A stretch of 64,000 bases of DNA from Papio anubis (GCF_008728515.1 NC_044995.1:11605104-11669103); one strand, 5' to 3'; positions 25,345-35,765 are shown, counted from the stretch's first letter. A program made the numbers and translations. Notes: generated by a model from the sequence alone, not told the origin.

Positions 25345-25952
25345 GGCTGGGTGTGGTGGCTCACATCTGTAATCCCAGCACTTTGGGAGGCCAAGGCAGG
25401 CAGATCACCTGAGATCAGGTATTCAAGACCAGCCTGGCCAACATGGCAAAACCCTGTCTCTACTAAAAATACAAAAGTAGCTGGACGGCTGGGCGCGGTG
25501 GCTCAAGCCTGTAATCCCAGCACTTTGGGAGGCCGAGACGGGCGGATCACGAGGTCAGGAGATCGAGACCATCCTGGCGAACACGGTGAAACCCCATCTC
25601 TACTAAAAATTACAAAAAACTAGCCGGGCGAGGTGGCGGGCGCCTGTAGTCCCAGCTACTCGGGAGGCTGAGGCAGGAGAATGGCATGAACCCGGGAGGC
25701 GGAGCTTGCAGTGAGCCGAGATCCGGCCACTGTGCTCCAGCCTGGGCGACAGAGCAAGACTCCGTCTCAAAAAAAAAAAAAAAGAAAAAAAAAAAAAATT
25801 AGCTGGACATGGTGGTGGGCACCTGTAATCCAGCCAGTTGGGAGGCTGAGGCAGGAGAATCACTTGAACCAGGGAGGCAGATGTTGCAGTGAGTTGATAT
25901 CGTGCCACTGCACTCCAACCTGGGCGACAAGAGTGAGACTCCATTTCAAAAA
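25345..25952 (+). mobile_element. Alu with a younger monkey-type AluY inside
   Basis: Outer 25345-25487 and about 25795-25952; inner 25488-25790 with 'agatccggccactg'. 'tagctggac' is duplicated. Confidence 0.92.
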
Positions 25953-26009
25953 AAAAAAATTACTAACATATAGTATGAACTCTTTAGTTTCTAATAAATA
26001 TTGAGCTAA

Positions 26010-26883
26010 TTTTGAAGGCTTGATTCACAACATTTTTTTGCCCATATGAGTTCTTGCACATTCACTAAGGGATGAACTGTGAGCAAAGGCTTTTCCACAC
26101 TTATTAAATGTATAGGGCTTCTCTTCAGTATGAGTTCTCTCAAGTCGAGTAACGGCTGAGCTATTTTGGAAGGCTTCCTCATGTGCATTAGAGACATAAC
26201 AGTTTCTCTCCACGAAGGATTTCCTAGTGTTGAATAATGTCAGTCATGCAACAGAATGCTTTTCCACATGTATTATGTTTGTCGGGTGTCTCTTCAGTGT
26301 GAGTTCTAGTACGTTGCCTTAAGGAGGAAAACTCACACTAAAAGCTTTCCCACGTTCAGTACATTCACAGGGCTTCCCCCAGAATCAGTTTTTTGATGCA
26401 GGATGAGCTGGGAGGTCTTGTTTCTTGTTGCTTTATCACATTCTTTACAATCACAGGTTTTCTTTCCTGTATCGGTTCTGTCATGCTGCAAGGAAGCTGA
26501 GCTGCATTTGACGGCTTCTTCCCATTGATTGCCTTCACAGGGCTTCTCTCCCATATGAGTTCTCATATGCTGAAAAAGAGATGAACTATCAGTAAAGCCT
26601 TTCCTACATTGACTATAATTATAAAGTTTCTCCCCAGTGTGAATTTTCCATTGTATAAGGAGGTGTGCTTTTCTGCTTCAGGCTTTCAGGCAGAGACTGC
26701 ATTCTTAGGGTTCCTCACCTGTGTGGATTCTTATGTGTCTAGCACAGGATGGGCAATCAGTAAAGGGTTTCTCATACTCATTGCATCCACAGAGTTTGTC
26801 TTTAGTATGTATTCTTTGATGTCCAATTAGGTATAACTTCTGCCTGAATACCTCCTTACATTCACTACATTCTGCCTTGTATG

Positions 26884-26917
<34 letters not shown>

Positions 26918-27440
26918 TGAGACGGAGTCTCACTGTATCTCCCAGGCTGGAGTGCAGTGGCGCGATCTCGGCTCACTGCAAGCTCCGCCTCCCGGGTTCA
27001 CGCCATTCTCCCGCCTCAGCCTCCCAAGTAGCTGGGACTACAGGCGCCCGCCACCGTGCCAGGCTAATTTTTTGTATTTTTAGTAGAGACGGGGTTTCAC
27101 CATGTTAGCCAGGATAGTCTCGATCTCCTGACCTCGTGATCCACCCGCCTCGGCCTCCCAAAGTGCTGGGATTACAGGCTTGAGCCACCGCGCCCGGCCG
27201 CATGAATTTTTTCATGCTTCATTTAAGGTGAGTTATAACTGAACAAATGATTTTTCATCTCCATTAAATTGATAAAGGTTATTTCTTCTATAATTAAGTA
27301 AATCAAAATTATGCTTCAAGCCCCTTCCACTTAAGACATGTTCATGGAGTTTTGTCTTGAGGGGATACTGTTGACAAAAGCCTCACATTCATAGACTTTC
27401 TGCTCAGTACATGTTTTCTCACAGATGAAATTAACTTGAT
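26010..27440 (-). pseudogene. Decayed C2H2 (KRAB-type) zinc-finger pseudogene split by AluY
   Basis: Minus-strand sequence encodes fragments of tandem C2H2 fingers: HTEEKPYTFNKCGKAF near 26100, RTHMGEKPCEGNQW near 26560, CKECDKATRN near 26440 and KEVFRQKLYLIGHQRIHTK near 26820. Cysteines and histidines are lost, stops interrupt (for example after HIRIHTGEEP near 26710), and frames shift. Upstream of the AluY (27200-27440) lies a degenerate linker-like region (CEKTCTEQKVYECEAF). Neither a KRAB exon nor an intact finger array remains. It may be a relic of another PEG3-domain zinc-finger gene; its identity is unknown to me. Confidence 0.8.
26886..27200 (-). mobile_element. AluY inserted in the zinc-finger pseudogene
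   Basis: Full-length, poly(T) first in plus orientation. Flanked by copies of 'tgaatttttt' (before 26890 and after 27200), so the host pseudogene was already present. Confidence 0.9.
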
Positions 27441-27450
27441 TCAGAAGTCT

Positions 27451-28077
27451 CTCCTCGACCAGGCATGGTGGCTCACACCTGTGGTCCCAACACTGTGGGA
27501 AGTCAAGGTGGGTGGATCACTTGAGGTGAGGAATTTGAGACCAGCCTGGTCAACATGGTGAAACTCCATCTCCACTAAAAATACAAAATTAGGCTGGGCG
27601 CAGTGGCTCACACTTGTAATCCCAGCACTTTGGGAGGCTGAGGTGGGCAGATCACGAGGTCAGGAGATCGAGACCATCCTGGCTAATATGGTGAAACCCT
27701 GCCACTACTAAAAATACAAAAAAATTAGCCAAGTGTGGTGGCGGTCACCCGTAGTCCCAGCTACTCGGGAGGCTGAAGCAGGAGAATGGCATGAACCCGG
27801 GAGGCAGAGCTTGAGGTGAGCCAAGATTGCACCACTGCACTCCAGCCTAGGTGACAGAGCAAGACTCTGTCTCAAAAAAAAAAAAAAAAAAAAAAAAATT
27901 AGCTGGGCATCGTGGCGCACACCTGTAATCCTAGCTACTCAGGAGGTTGAGGCAGGAGAATCACTTGAACCCAGGAGGCAGAGGTTGCAGTGAGCCGAGA
28001 TCGCACCATTGCACTCCAGCTTGGGCAACAAGAGCAAAACTCCACCTCAAAAAAAGAAAGAAAGAAAAGAAAAGAAA
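27451..28077 (+). mobile_element. Alu with an AluY inside
   Basis: Outer 27451-27592 and 27892-28077; inner 27593-27891. 28078-28334 after it is unassigned. Confidence 0.9.
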
Positions 28078-28357
28078 AGTGTCTCCTTGTTTTCTTGGTG
28101 CATCTCTATTTGGTTACCAACTTCCTAGTCATTTCCTAAAATTTATCACTTGTGAATCTTTCCATTATCACACTGTGGAATTAAACTTTTTTACACATAC
28201 CCCTTGTTGGGTATATACTCTTATTTTGTTCTATATATCAAATTTTTTTTTACTTATTAGTTTTTACATCTGACTTTCATTAAGTGCAGGCACGTTAGAG
28301 ACCAAGATCTTAGCTCTAGACTTCAAGGTTTTTTTCTTTTCTTTTCTTTTCTTTTTT

Positions 28358-28544
28358 TCTTTTTTTTTTTTTTTTTTTGAGATGGAGTCTTGCTCTTTTG
28401 CCCAGGCTGGAATGCAGTGGCACGATCTCGGTGCACTGTAACCTTCACCTCCTGGGTTCACGCCATTCTCCTGCCTCAGCCTCCTGAGTAACTGGGACTA
28501 CAGGCACCCGCCACCAAGCCCGGCTAATTTTTTGTATTTTTTTC
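28358..28544 (-). mobile_element. Alu, 5' truncated, beside MER20
   Basis: Keeps only the 3' part; TTTTC repeats precede it. Confidence 0.85.
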
Positions 28545-28756
28545 AGTTTGGGCACTACTGACATTTGGGCTGGATAACTGTTTCTGTAGGAGACTGGGGT
28601 GGGTGGGGAGGCTGCCATCCACTGCACTGTAGGATGCTGAGTAGTGTCTTTGGCCTCTACCCAGGCAGAAGCATCCATGTGACAACCAAAACTGTCTCCA
28701 GACGTTGCCAATTGTCCTCTAGGGGGCGAAACTGCCACCAAGTGAGAATCACTAAC
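28545..28756 (-). mobile_element. MER20-like element, reverse
   Basis: Diverged ('tgtaggatgctgagtagtgt', 'gtgacaaccaaaactgtctc'); its end carries a CTCF-like core. A truncated Alu abuts it at 28544. Confidence 0.72.
28716..28729 (+). promoter_or_regulatory. CTCF-like motif in MER20
   Basis: 'cctctagggggcga' matches the CTCF core closely; it comes from the transposon. Confidence 0.35.
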
Positions 28757-29024
28757 CCAGAAAAGTGAGCGTTCAACACACAATAAATGCTTGTTAAATT
28801 TATTACACAGCTGGAAAATGATGTAGGGGCAAGTTAAAAAGTAACACAAACTGGCCGGGCATAGTGGCTCATGCCTGTAATCCCAACACTTTGAAGGCCG
28901 AGGCAGGCAGATCACCTGAGTTGAGAGTTCGAGGCCAGCCTGGCTAACATAGTGAAACCCCATCTCTACTAAAAATACAAAAATTAGCCAGGCGTAGTGA
29001 CAGGCTCCTGTAATGCCAGCTACG

Positions 29025-29247
29025 ACGTCACCCGTGAGGCCCCGCGGCGCCTCCTCCTAAAGCTCGGCTGGGAAACCGTCCGCTTCCCCAAGACTGAGGG
29101 GCTTGTCGCCATGTTGTTTTAGTTTTCCTGCACGATTCCTGGGTGGCTGAGGCAAATACGCTTGAAGGCCTGAGACTTTTAAGTCTCTTCCGCACCCTCT
29201 TTTCTGTCTCTTCTACCTGGAGGATGACTGTTTTTTGGGTTTTGTTG
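29025..29247 (+). repeat. 223-bp segment, exact direct copy of 30997-31219
   Basis: Read line by line, every base equals 30997-31219, same orientation, 1972 bases apart. It covers the edge of the CpG island, a YY1-like site and the first bases of the A-tail of the Alu at the source. After the copy comes 'ctggcatt'; with the last copied g this is the reverse complement of the left flank 'aatgccagc'. 'tac' stands on both sides. Confidence 0.93.
29105..29116 (-). promoter_or_regulatory. YY1-like site, copied version
   Basis: Same 12 bases as at 31077-31088, carried with the 223-bp copy into the Alu. Confidence 0.38.
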
Positions 29248-29399
29248 CTGGCATTGTACAAGGGAGGCTGAGGCAGGAGAATCACTTGAACCTGGGAGGT
29301 GGAGGTTGCACTGAGCCAAGATCCCTGCCATTGCACGCCAGCCTGGGCAACAAGAGCAAAACTCCATCTCAATCACAACAACAAAAAGTAATGCAAACT

Positions 29400-29892
29400 C
29401 ATCAGGGTTTTGGTCATTTCCTGCACCTCCTGAGGAAGGGCATAGGGCTGAGGAACAGATTATGGGAAGGACAAACAGATGTGAGAATCCAGGCTGGCTC
29501 TATGCCCTACCCAATTATGTAGCCCCAAGTCTCAGCCTTAGCTGACATGGGGCCACACTGAAGTCTTGTGAAAGACAGGAGACCATGTTGAGGCAGGGAC
29601 AAACTTGCCTACAGGTGATTCAGGTAAATCCCACAAGTTCAGCCACAGAAAACAAGCATAACCATGTGCAAAGCCTTCCACGAGGCCACTTGTCACAGGG
29701 TTGTTTTAATTCAAGCAACATCAACATACACCAGAAATTCGTGAAGGAAATTATGGCACATTTGTATAACTTCAGTGTCAAGAAGCCAGTGGTATTTTGC
29801 AGATAATGCAAGGTCTGTAGATCCAAAATTAAGTTGGGTGTCTTCCTTTAGTGTACAAACACCTTGGATATTTGAGGGAATCCAAAGACAAG
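29400..29892. other. Unique sequence, nothing recognised
   Basis: Open frames on both strands are short and have no family resemblance. Confidence 0.4.
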
Positions 29893-30085
29893 GTTCTAGG
29901 CATTTTATACATGTTAACTCATGTATTACGTTAATTCTCACAATAATCCTTTGGAACTAGTACTATCACCATCCCTGCCTTATTGAGGAGGAAATGGGGT
30001 ACAGAGAGCTTAAGCAACTTGCCAGTGTCACGCAGCAGGGAAGTGCGTAGGAAGGGCTGGAACCCACGCAGCCTCGCTGCATGTT
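29893..30085 (-). repeat. MIR, reverse
   Basis: 'ttctaggcattttatacatg', 'attgaggaggaaatggggta' and 'gagcttaagcaacttgccag' in order. Confidence 0.78.
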
Positions 30086-30269
30086 TGTGGAATGAACACA
30101 GGACTCAAACACACAACCATCTGGCTGAGGCTGCATGAGCAGCCAGAAGCCGGGTCGCAACGCAATCTCCCTACAGGCACAAATGGGGTGCCCCTTGAGA
30201 CAGGAATAATAAAGGTGGTCGCAGGAGAACGGAAAATTCCAGGCAACAGTTTCGCATGACTAGCAAAGG

Positions 30270-30689
30270 AAATCGTTGAAATAGCTGCATAAGTTAGCGG
30301 CGGATAAGACCCTGAAAACCAGGGTGTGGGCCAAGCTGGCTAAAGCCAACTGGACCCAACATGGTGCTGGATTTGACCCGTCTCAGCTAGGACCTCTCAT
30401 TATGTGCTCATTTACATACTAAGTCACACACCCACTGTGACAGTTCTGGGGAACACCCATATTTAGTATAAAAACGGGTGGCACCACAGTACAAATAAGT
30501 GTTTACCTTTTTCCAAGAACCTTCATGAATATTCCACCCCTTGGTTAAATAAATATTTACAGGTAGCAGCCCCAAACCCCGTTGGGCGTGATGCTCTGTG
30601 GTATGGTTGCACTTTTCTTTCTTCAGTATGTATTTATTCCCTTTGCAATGAATCTCCACACTTTGCTCTGCTCCTCCATGAATTCCTTC
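30270..30689 (+). other. LTR-like or promoter-like stretch with a TATA box
   Basis: Non-Alu sequence with 'tataaaaa' at 30467-30474 and AATAAA near 30549. The order TATA box then poly(A) signal recalls an old LTR, but I see no clear TG and CA ends and cannot name a family. Confidence 0.3.
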
Positions 30690-31196
30690 TTACGACAGCG
30701 TCAAGAGCCTGGACACCAGTCCAGGTGGAGGCCTCACCAGCATCTTGGGGCCTCCCTGGGCACAGACGCGTGAGCGCCCGGCCTGGAGACCTGACTCTGG
30801 CAACCGCCTCAGGCGGAGAGATGGAAGCTGGCAGGACGCAGTCGCCACCGCGCGGACCCAGCCCCCCGCCAGCCTTGGCCCCTCGTGCGCCGGGACAGGG
30901 CCGCAAATGACTGTGCCTGGGATTCGCCGGCCCAGGCGCCGCGCGGCTCTACGCGCGCCCAAAGCCACCCTCCGCGCAAACCACCCCCGGGGGACAACGT
31001 CACCCGTGAGGCCCCGCGGCGCCTCCTCCTAAAGCTCGGCTGGGAAACCGTCCGCTTCCCCAAGACTGAGGGGCTTGTCGCCATGTTGTTTTAGTTTTCC
31101 TGCACGATTCCTGGGTGGCTGAGGCAAATACGCTTGAAGGCCTGAGACTTTTAAGTCTCTTCCGCACCCTCTTTTCTGTCTCTTCTACCTGGAGGA
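30690..31196. promoter_or_regulatory. CpG-dense island, promoter-like, gene unassigned
   Basis: Non-repeat sequence rich in CpG, particularly 30870-31080, with a CRE-like 'aacgtcac' (30996) and a YY1-like site on the minus strand (31077-31088, CAACATGGCGAC). No substantial gene-like frame is present; open frames here are by-products of GC content. It could start a non-coding RNA or an upstream USP29 exon. Confidence 0.5.
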
Positions 31197-31219
31197 TGAC
31201 TGTTTTTTGGGTTTTGTTG
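30997..31219 (+). repeat. Probable source of the 223-bp copied segment
   Basis: Continuous with unique CpG-island sequence to the left and with the tail of an Alu to the right, so this copy is the original. The copy includes the junction with that Alu tail, so it was made after the Alu arrived. Confidence 0.88.
31077..31088 (-). promoter_or_regulatory. YY1-like site, source copy
   Basis: CAACATGGCGAC matches the ATGGCG core of YY1 sites. YY1 is an established regulator of the PEG3 domain. Outside an Alu. Confidence 0.4.
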
Positions 31220-31511
31220 TTGTTGTTTTGAGACAGAGCCTCTCTCTGTCGCCCAGGCTGGAGTGCAATGGCGCCATCTCGGCTCACTGCAAGCTCCGCC
31301 TCCCGGGTTCAAGCGATTCTCCTGCCTCAGCCTCCCGAGTAGCTGGGACTACAGGCACGCACCACAATGCCCAGCTAATTTTTGTATTTTTAGTACAGAC
31401 GGGGTTTCGCCACGTTGGTCAGGCTGGTCTCAAACTCCTGACCTCAGGTGATCCGCCCTCCTCGGCCTCCCAAAGTGCTGGGATGACAGGAGTGAGCCAC
31501 CGCGCCCGGCG
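31205..31511 (-). mobile_element. Alu between the CpG islands
   Basis: Target copies 'ggatgactgtt' at 31194 and 31513; its worn tail (ttttttgggttttgttgttg) begins inside the copied 223 bp. Confidence 0.9.
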
Positions 31512-31920
31512 GGGATGACTGTTATTAACAATGGCTGGCGTGGTTTCTGGCACCAGCCCGCCTACCACACCCCACCTCGCTTGAGGCTGAATGGGTAGCG
31601 GAGGGAACCCGCCCCTGGGCTGGTTTTCTCTGAACCCTAACTCCTGCCTTTAGGCCCCACCCGCTCTAGGCCAGCAACTCCATGTTTCCTGGCCACGCTG
31701 GAGCCCCGCACCGACTCCCACATTTCTGGAGGCCTCAGCCCGGCACTGCGCAGACGCAGCGTGTGGAGCCCGGAACTCTTGTGTTGCCGGGAGACTCGGG
31801 GGAGGCGGCGCCGGAAGGGGCGGGTCCGAGCTGAGATTTCCAGAGCCCGGGAGCCGGAAGTCCGAGGAACTGTACCTCCATCATGACGACTCCGGTTACG
31901 TAAAAACATCCAAACAGAAA
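31512..31920. promoter_or_regulatory. Second CpG-dense island with NRF1, Sp1 and ETS motifs
   Basis: Contains an NRF1-like 'ctgcgcagacgca' (31746-31758), a GC box 'ggggcggg' (31817-31824) and two ETS cores 'ccggaag' (31811-31817, 31854-31860). This mix is typical of TATA-less CpG promoters. An ATG at 31883 opens only five more codons. It lies 11 kb before the USP29 coding exon and is separated from the first island by one Alu. Confidence 0.55.
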
Positions 31921-31921
31921 A

Positions 31922-32290
31922 TGCTGGCCAGGCTCATGCCTGTAATCCCAGCACTTTGGGAGGCCGAGGCGGGAGGATCGCCTGCGCCCAGGAGTTGGAG
32001 ACCAGCCTGGGCAACATAGTGAGACCCTCCCCCCCCATCTCTACAAAAAATTTAAAAATTAGCTAACTGAGATCGCGCCACTGCACTCCAGCCTGGGCGG
32101 CAAAGTGAGACTATGTCTCAAAAAACTTTAAAAATTACCCCACGCCTGTAGTGTCAGATAGTCGGGAGGCAGAGGTTGGAGGATGACTTGAGCCTCGGGG
32201 ATCAAGGCTGTAGTGAGGTATGATCGCACCCCTGCATTCCAGCCTGGGAAACAGAGCAAGACCCTGTCTCAAAAAGTATATAAAAGAAAA
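31922..32290 (+). mobile_element. Deleted Alu and a right monomer
   Basis: First 31922-32125 lacks its middle; second 32140-32290. Confidence 0.82.
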
Positions 32291-32295
32291 AAAGG

Positions 32296-32894
32296 GCTGG
32301 GTCGGTGGCTCACTCCTGTCATCCCAGCACTTTGGGAGGCCGAGGCGGGTGGATCACCTGAGGTCAGGGGTTAGAGACCAGCCTGACCAACAAGGTGAAA
32401 CCCAGTCTCTATTAAAAATACAAAAATTAGCTGAGCATGATGGTGGGTGCCTGTCATCCCAGCTACTCGGGAGGCTGAGACAGAACTGCTTGAACCCGGG
32501 AGGTGGAGGTTGCAGTGAGCCGAGATCACATCACTGCACTCCAACCTGGGCAACAGAGCGAGAGACTCCGTCTCAAAAATAAAAAAGGCCGGGCACGGTG
32601 ACTCACGCCTGTAACTCCAGTACTTTGGGAGGCCAAGGCGGGCAGATCACCTGAGGTCAGGAGTTTGAGACCAGTCTGGGCAACATAGCGAAACCCCGTC
32701 TCTACTAAAAATACAAAAAAATAGCCAGGTGTGGTGGCGGGTGCCTGTAATCCCAGCTACTTGGGAGGCTTAGGCAGGAGAATCACTTGAACCCGGGAAG
32801 CAGAGGCTGCAAAAGTGAGCCGAGATTGCGCCATTAAACTCCAGCCTGGGTGACAGAGTGAGACTCCGTCCCCGCCCCTGCTCTGCCCCCGGCC

Positions 32895-32925
<31 letters not shown>

Positions 32926-32930
32926 AGAAA
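32296..32930 (+). mobile_element. Two tandem Alus
   Basis: Boundary at 32587; the second has an odd C-rich piece before its tail. Confidence 0.9.
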
Positions 32931-33046
32931 ACGAACTGCAATAGAAAAATAAAAGTAGTACACTCTGGTCAAGCAGGGTAACCACTAGAACGTAAAATGA
33001 TCTTTTTGAAACTATCCACATCTGTTACACGTGTTGAAAATGTAGG

Positions 33047-33092
33047 AGATATATATATGTTTAATATATACATACTCATATATATATATAAA
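33047..33092. repeat. TA-rich tract
   Basis: Alternating TA with interruptions in 32931-33177, which is otherwise unassigned. Confidence 0.75.
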
Positions 33093-33177
33093 ACAAAAAG
33101 GATGGTTACTACAAGGAAAACAGGTAAACATTAATTGGAGTAAAAGAATATCATTTTATATAAGGGACTTGAACATC

Positions 33178-33300
33178 TAACTGGGCACGGTGGCTCACGC
33201 CTATAATCCCAGCACTTTGGGAGGCCCAGAGGGGTGGATTACTGGAGGTCAGGAGTTCCAGACCTGGGCAACATAGCAAGACCTCGTCTTTATTAAAAAA
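33178..33300 (+). mobile_element. Alu left monomer
   Basis: Source of the GATA tract. Confidence 0.82.
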
Positions 33301-33312
33301 TAGATAGATAGG

Positions 33313-33352
<40 letters not shown>
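33301..33352 (+). repeat. (GATA)n microsatellite
   Basis: About twelve units grown from the tail of an Alu monomer (33178-33300). Confidence 0.9.
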
Positions 33353-33517
33353 AAAAACATCAAAAGAGGGAGAGAGAAAGACAGATGTGGCAAAATATAC
33401 ACAATTGGTAAATTTGGGTGAAGGGAATATGAGTTATTTCTACTACTCTTGTAATTCTTATGTATATTTGCAATGATTTCTAAATAAAAGTTTTAACTTA
33501 CAAATTGAAATAAATAA

Positions 33518-33604
33518 AGTTTAAAACATTTGTCTAGAAATGTAGTAGAATGTCTAGAAATATAGTAGACCTAGCTAGCCTTTTCTAGACAAATGTTTTA
33601 AACT
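33518..33604. repeat. Inverted repeat with 23-base arms
   Basis: Arms 33518-33540 and 33582-33604 are exact reverse complements (aaaacatttgtctagaaa core), 41 bases apart. 'tgtctagaaat' begins two 20-base tandem units at 33531 and 33551. Confidence 0.9.
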
Positions 33605-33676
33605 CTTACACAGAGATGAGTTAATCAAGAAACGTATGTCCTGGAAAAACCCATGATATGGGTGGAGCCACCTGGG

Positions 33677-33684
33677 AATAAAAG
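33677..33684 (+). promoter_or_regulatory. TATA-like element upstream of a possible USP29 first exon
   Basis: AATAAAAG in non-repeat sequence (gggaataaaaggttgg) is followed about 200 bases later by a consensus donor. The spacing suits a TATA-driven tissue-restricted first exon, but the motif is weak and common in AT-rich DNA. Confidence 0.25.
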
Positions 33685-33707
33685 GTTGGAACATCGTAAT
33701 CCCTGTC

Positions 33708-33888
33708 AGACTCAACTTTCATCCATTCTCATCCAGGCACTATGGAGTCTAATCCAGGCACTTTGGAAGGCTGAGGCTGGAGGATCTCTTGAGGCCAGGA
33801 GTTTGGGACCACCCTGGGCAACATAGCAAGATCTCATTTCTGAAAAAAGAATTATCGTCCACTCTCACCCAGAACAGCTCTCCGAACT
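33708..33888 (+). other. USP29: Possible USP29 first exon containing an Alu monomer
   Basis: Starts by assumption about 30 bases after the TATA-like motif and ends at a donor (gtaagt from 33889). Most of it is a free left Alu monomer (33746-33848). Its position, about 11.8 kb before the USP29 stop, is near the human gene length as I remember it. The start is a guess. Confidence 0.28.
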
Positions 33889-34159
33889 GTAAGTTTCATT
33901 CAAGGTTTGCTTGTTTGGGTGATGGGATGTGTGTGTATGTGTGTTGGAAGGAGGGTTTTTCTAAACTTAATGCCCTAAAGATATCGTCAGATACTGTGAT
34001 GAGGGGAATTTCATCTCCTACCCTTTATGAGGCTGAATTGTAAATTAGAAAATCCTGATTCCAGGTTTTTATTTTGAGGGATAGTTTTCTGTTGTCTGTG
34101 GCATTGGATACTGGCATCTTCAGAAAAGAGCATGCATTCAAAATGAAAATGATGAAGGC

Positions 34160-34464
34160 GGCCGGGCGCGGTGGCTCAAGCCTGTAATCCCAGCACTTTG
34201 GGAGGCCGAGACGGGCGGATCACGAAGTCAGGAGATCGAGACCATCCTGGCTAACACGGTGAAACCCCGTCTCTACTAAAAAATACAAAAAACTAGCCGG
34301 GCGAGGTGGTGGGTGCCTGTAGTCCCAGCTACTCGGGAGGCTGAGGCAGGAGAATGGCGTGAATCCGGGAGGCGGAGCTTGCAGTGAGCTGAGATCCGGC
34401 CACTGCACTCCAGCCTGGGCGACACAGCGAGACTCCGACTCAAAAAAAAAAAAAAAAAAAAAAA
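34160..34464 (+). mobile_element. Young monkey-type AluY (AluYRa-like)
   Basis: Near-consensus; exact 15-base duplication 'gaaaatgatgaaggc' (34145, 34465). Confidence 0.95.
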
Positions 34465-34479
34465 GAAAATGATGAAGGC

Positions 34480-35765
34480 TATCTGTCTTTTGAACTCAGC
34501 TCAGGGAAAAGCTGAGTTAAAATTAGAGATCACTCTAATTTTTGTGATTCCTCCTTTCATTAAATTTAAGGTCCAGTGAGGGTGAAGTTTCCCTAAAGAG
34601 GCACTAATTTATCAGCCGCAACAGGATGAAATAGAGGGACTTTTCTTCACACTCTAGATATTATGTTAGGATCTCTCGGGAAACGGAGGACACATTAATT
34701 ATAATCATGGAAGATTTTCTGCTTCCCACACAGTTTGCTGGGTTTGGCATAGTATAGTTCATGCCCTACATTGAAGAAATGTGGACACCCATCAACTGCA
34801 GCCATTTCTAACTGCACATCCCTGTTTCTTTAGCTGAATTGACTCCTAAAAGTCCCTTAATGTATTAATAATGTATTTGGACCTCAGTTTTCTTACTATG
34901 TTAAATGTAATAAAATTGAATATCATATGGTCACTTGCAGAATTAAATTGTATTAAGGCATATAAATCATACAGACTGATATAGTACAACAAACAATAAA
35001 CCTGTAATAAATGTCACTAAACTCCCTTTCCTCCCATGATGGAGACTTAATTTTCTCCATATGAGGCATCCCTGTAGTTTAATATATTCTTAGAATTAGC
35101 AATAGGAATATGATGTTGACAATTATGGTAATTACTTATGTGCAGACATGATTTTGAGCCATTTTAGCCCAATGGCTTATCCTAAGAAGTCGCTGTTATT
35201 ATTGCTGCCCCATTTTCACTTATGTGAAACTAAGACTCAGGAGGGTTGAGTTTCAGCTTTCATATTATAAAAGCAGTAAGTGGTGAAGCCAGGCTTGGAA
35301 TCCTGGAAATTGGAATGTACAATGTGTGATCTCTGTGCATCCTCTCTGTAGTGCCTCTTTGTAACAAGGAAAAAATAAAGATGCTTAAAGTTCTAGGTGA
35401 GCAAAGTCAGAACTAGTCTTTAAGGTAGAGACCCATAAAGCATAGGGTTTATCAGGCAACAAATGTTAGAAAGTCTGGTTATGGCAGAGTTCCAAGAAAA
35501 CCAATGAATGTGAGGTTGGTTGATATACTAATCTAATCTGTGTAATTGGGGAGGGGCGCTTTTAGGAATGCATCTAGAGATAATCCCATTAACACACCAG
35601 GTTTTCTCCCAGATTGAATTAACGTAAAGGATTTTGGAGGAAGGTTGGTTTTCCCAGTTTCTAAGATATAATGCAATAAATTAACACGAAAGATGGTTGG
35701 GACTATGTGCAGACTTTTTAAATAAAGCTCAGTTTCAGGACTCTGACCTTTTTCTTTCTTTCTAG
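34480..35765. other. Non-Alu sequence upstream of the leader exon
   Basis: AT-rich, free of Alus, contains one MIR. No coding frame. This is probable intron or promoter-proximal DNA of USP29. Confidence 0.45.
35140..35305 (-). repeat. MIR, reverse
   Basis: 'ctgccccattttcacttatg' and 'gtaagtggtgaagccaggct'; 0.46 kb before the leader exon. Confidence 0.7.

Larger units (their letters stand above)
28853..29382 (+). mobile_element. Alu interrupted by a 223-bp copied segment
   Basis: Left part 28853-29023 and right part about 29254-29382 together make one Alu. The whole is bounded by worn duplications 'aaaaagtaacacaaact' (28836-28852) and 'aaaaagtaatgcaaact' (29383-29399), so the inner segment entered an existing Alu. 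Confidence 0.9.

Noticed and set aside
30634..31094. Proteins from the CpG island
   Set aside because: Overlapping frames on both strands, as expected from high GC; none has a recognised domain.
33301..33352. CRISPR-like or tandem array
   Set aside because: A GATA microsatellite; no CRISPR is expected in this genome.
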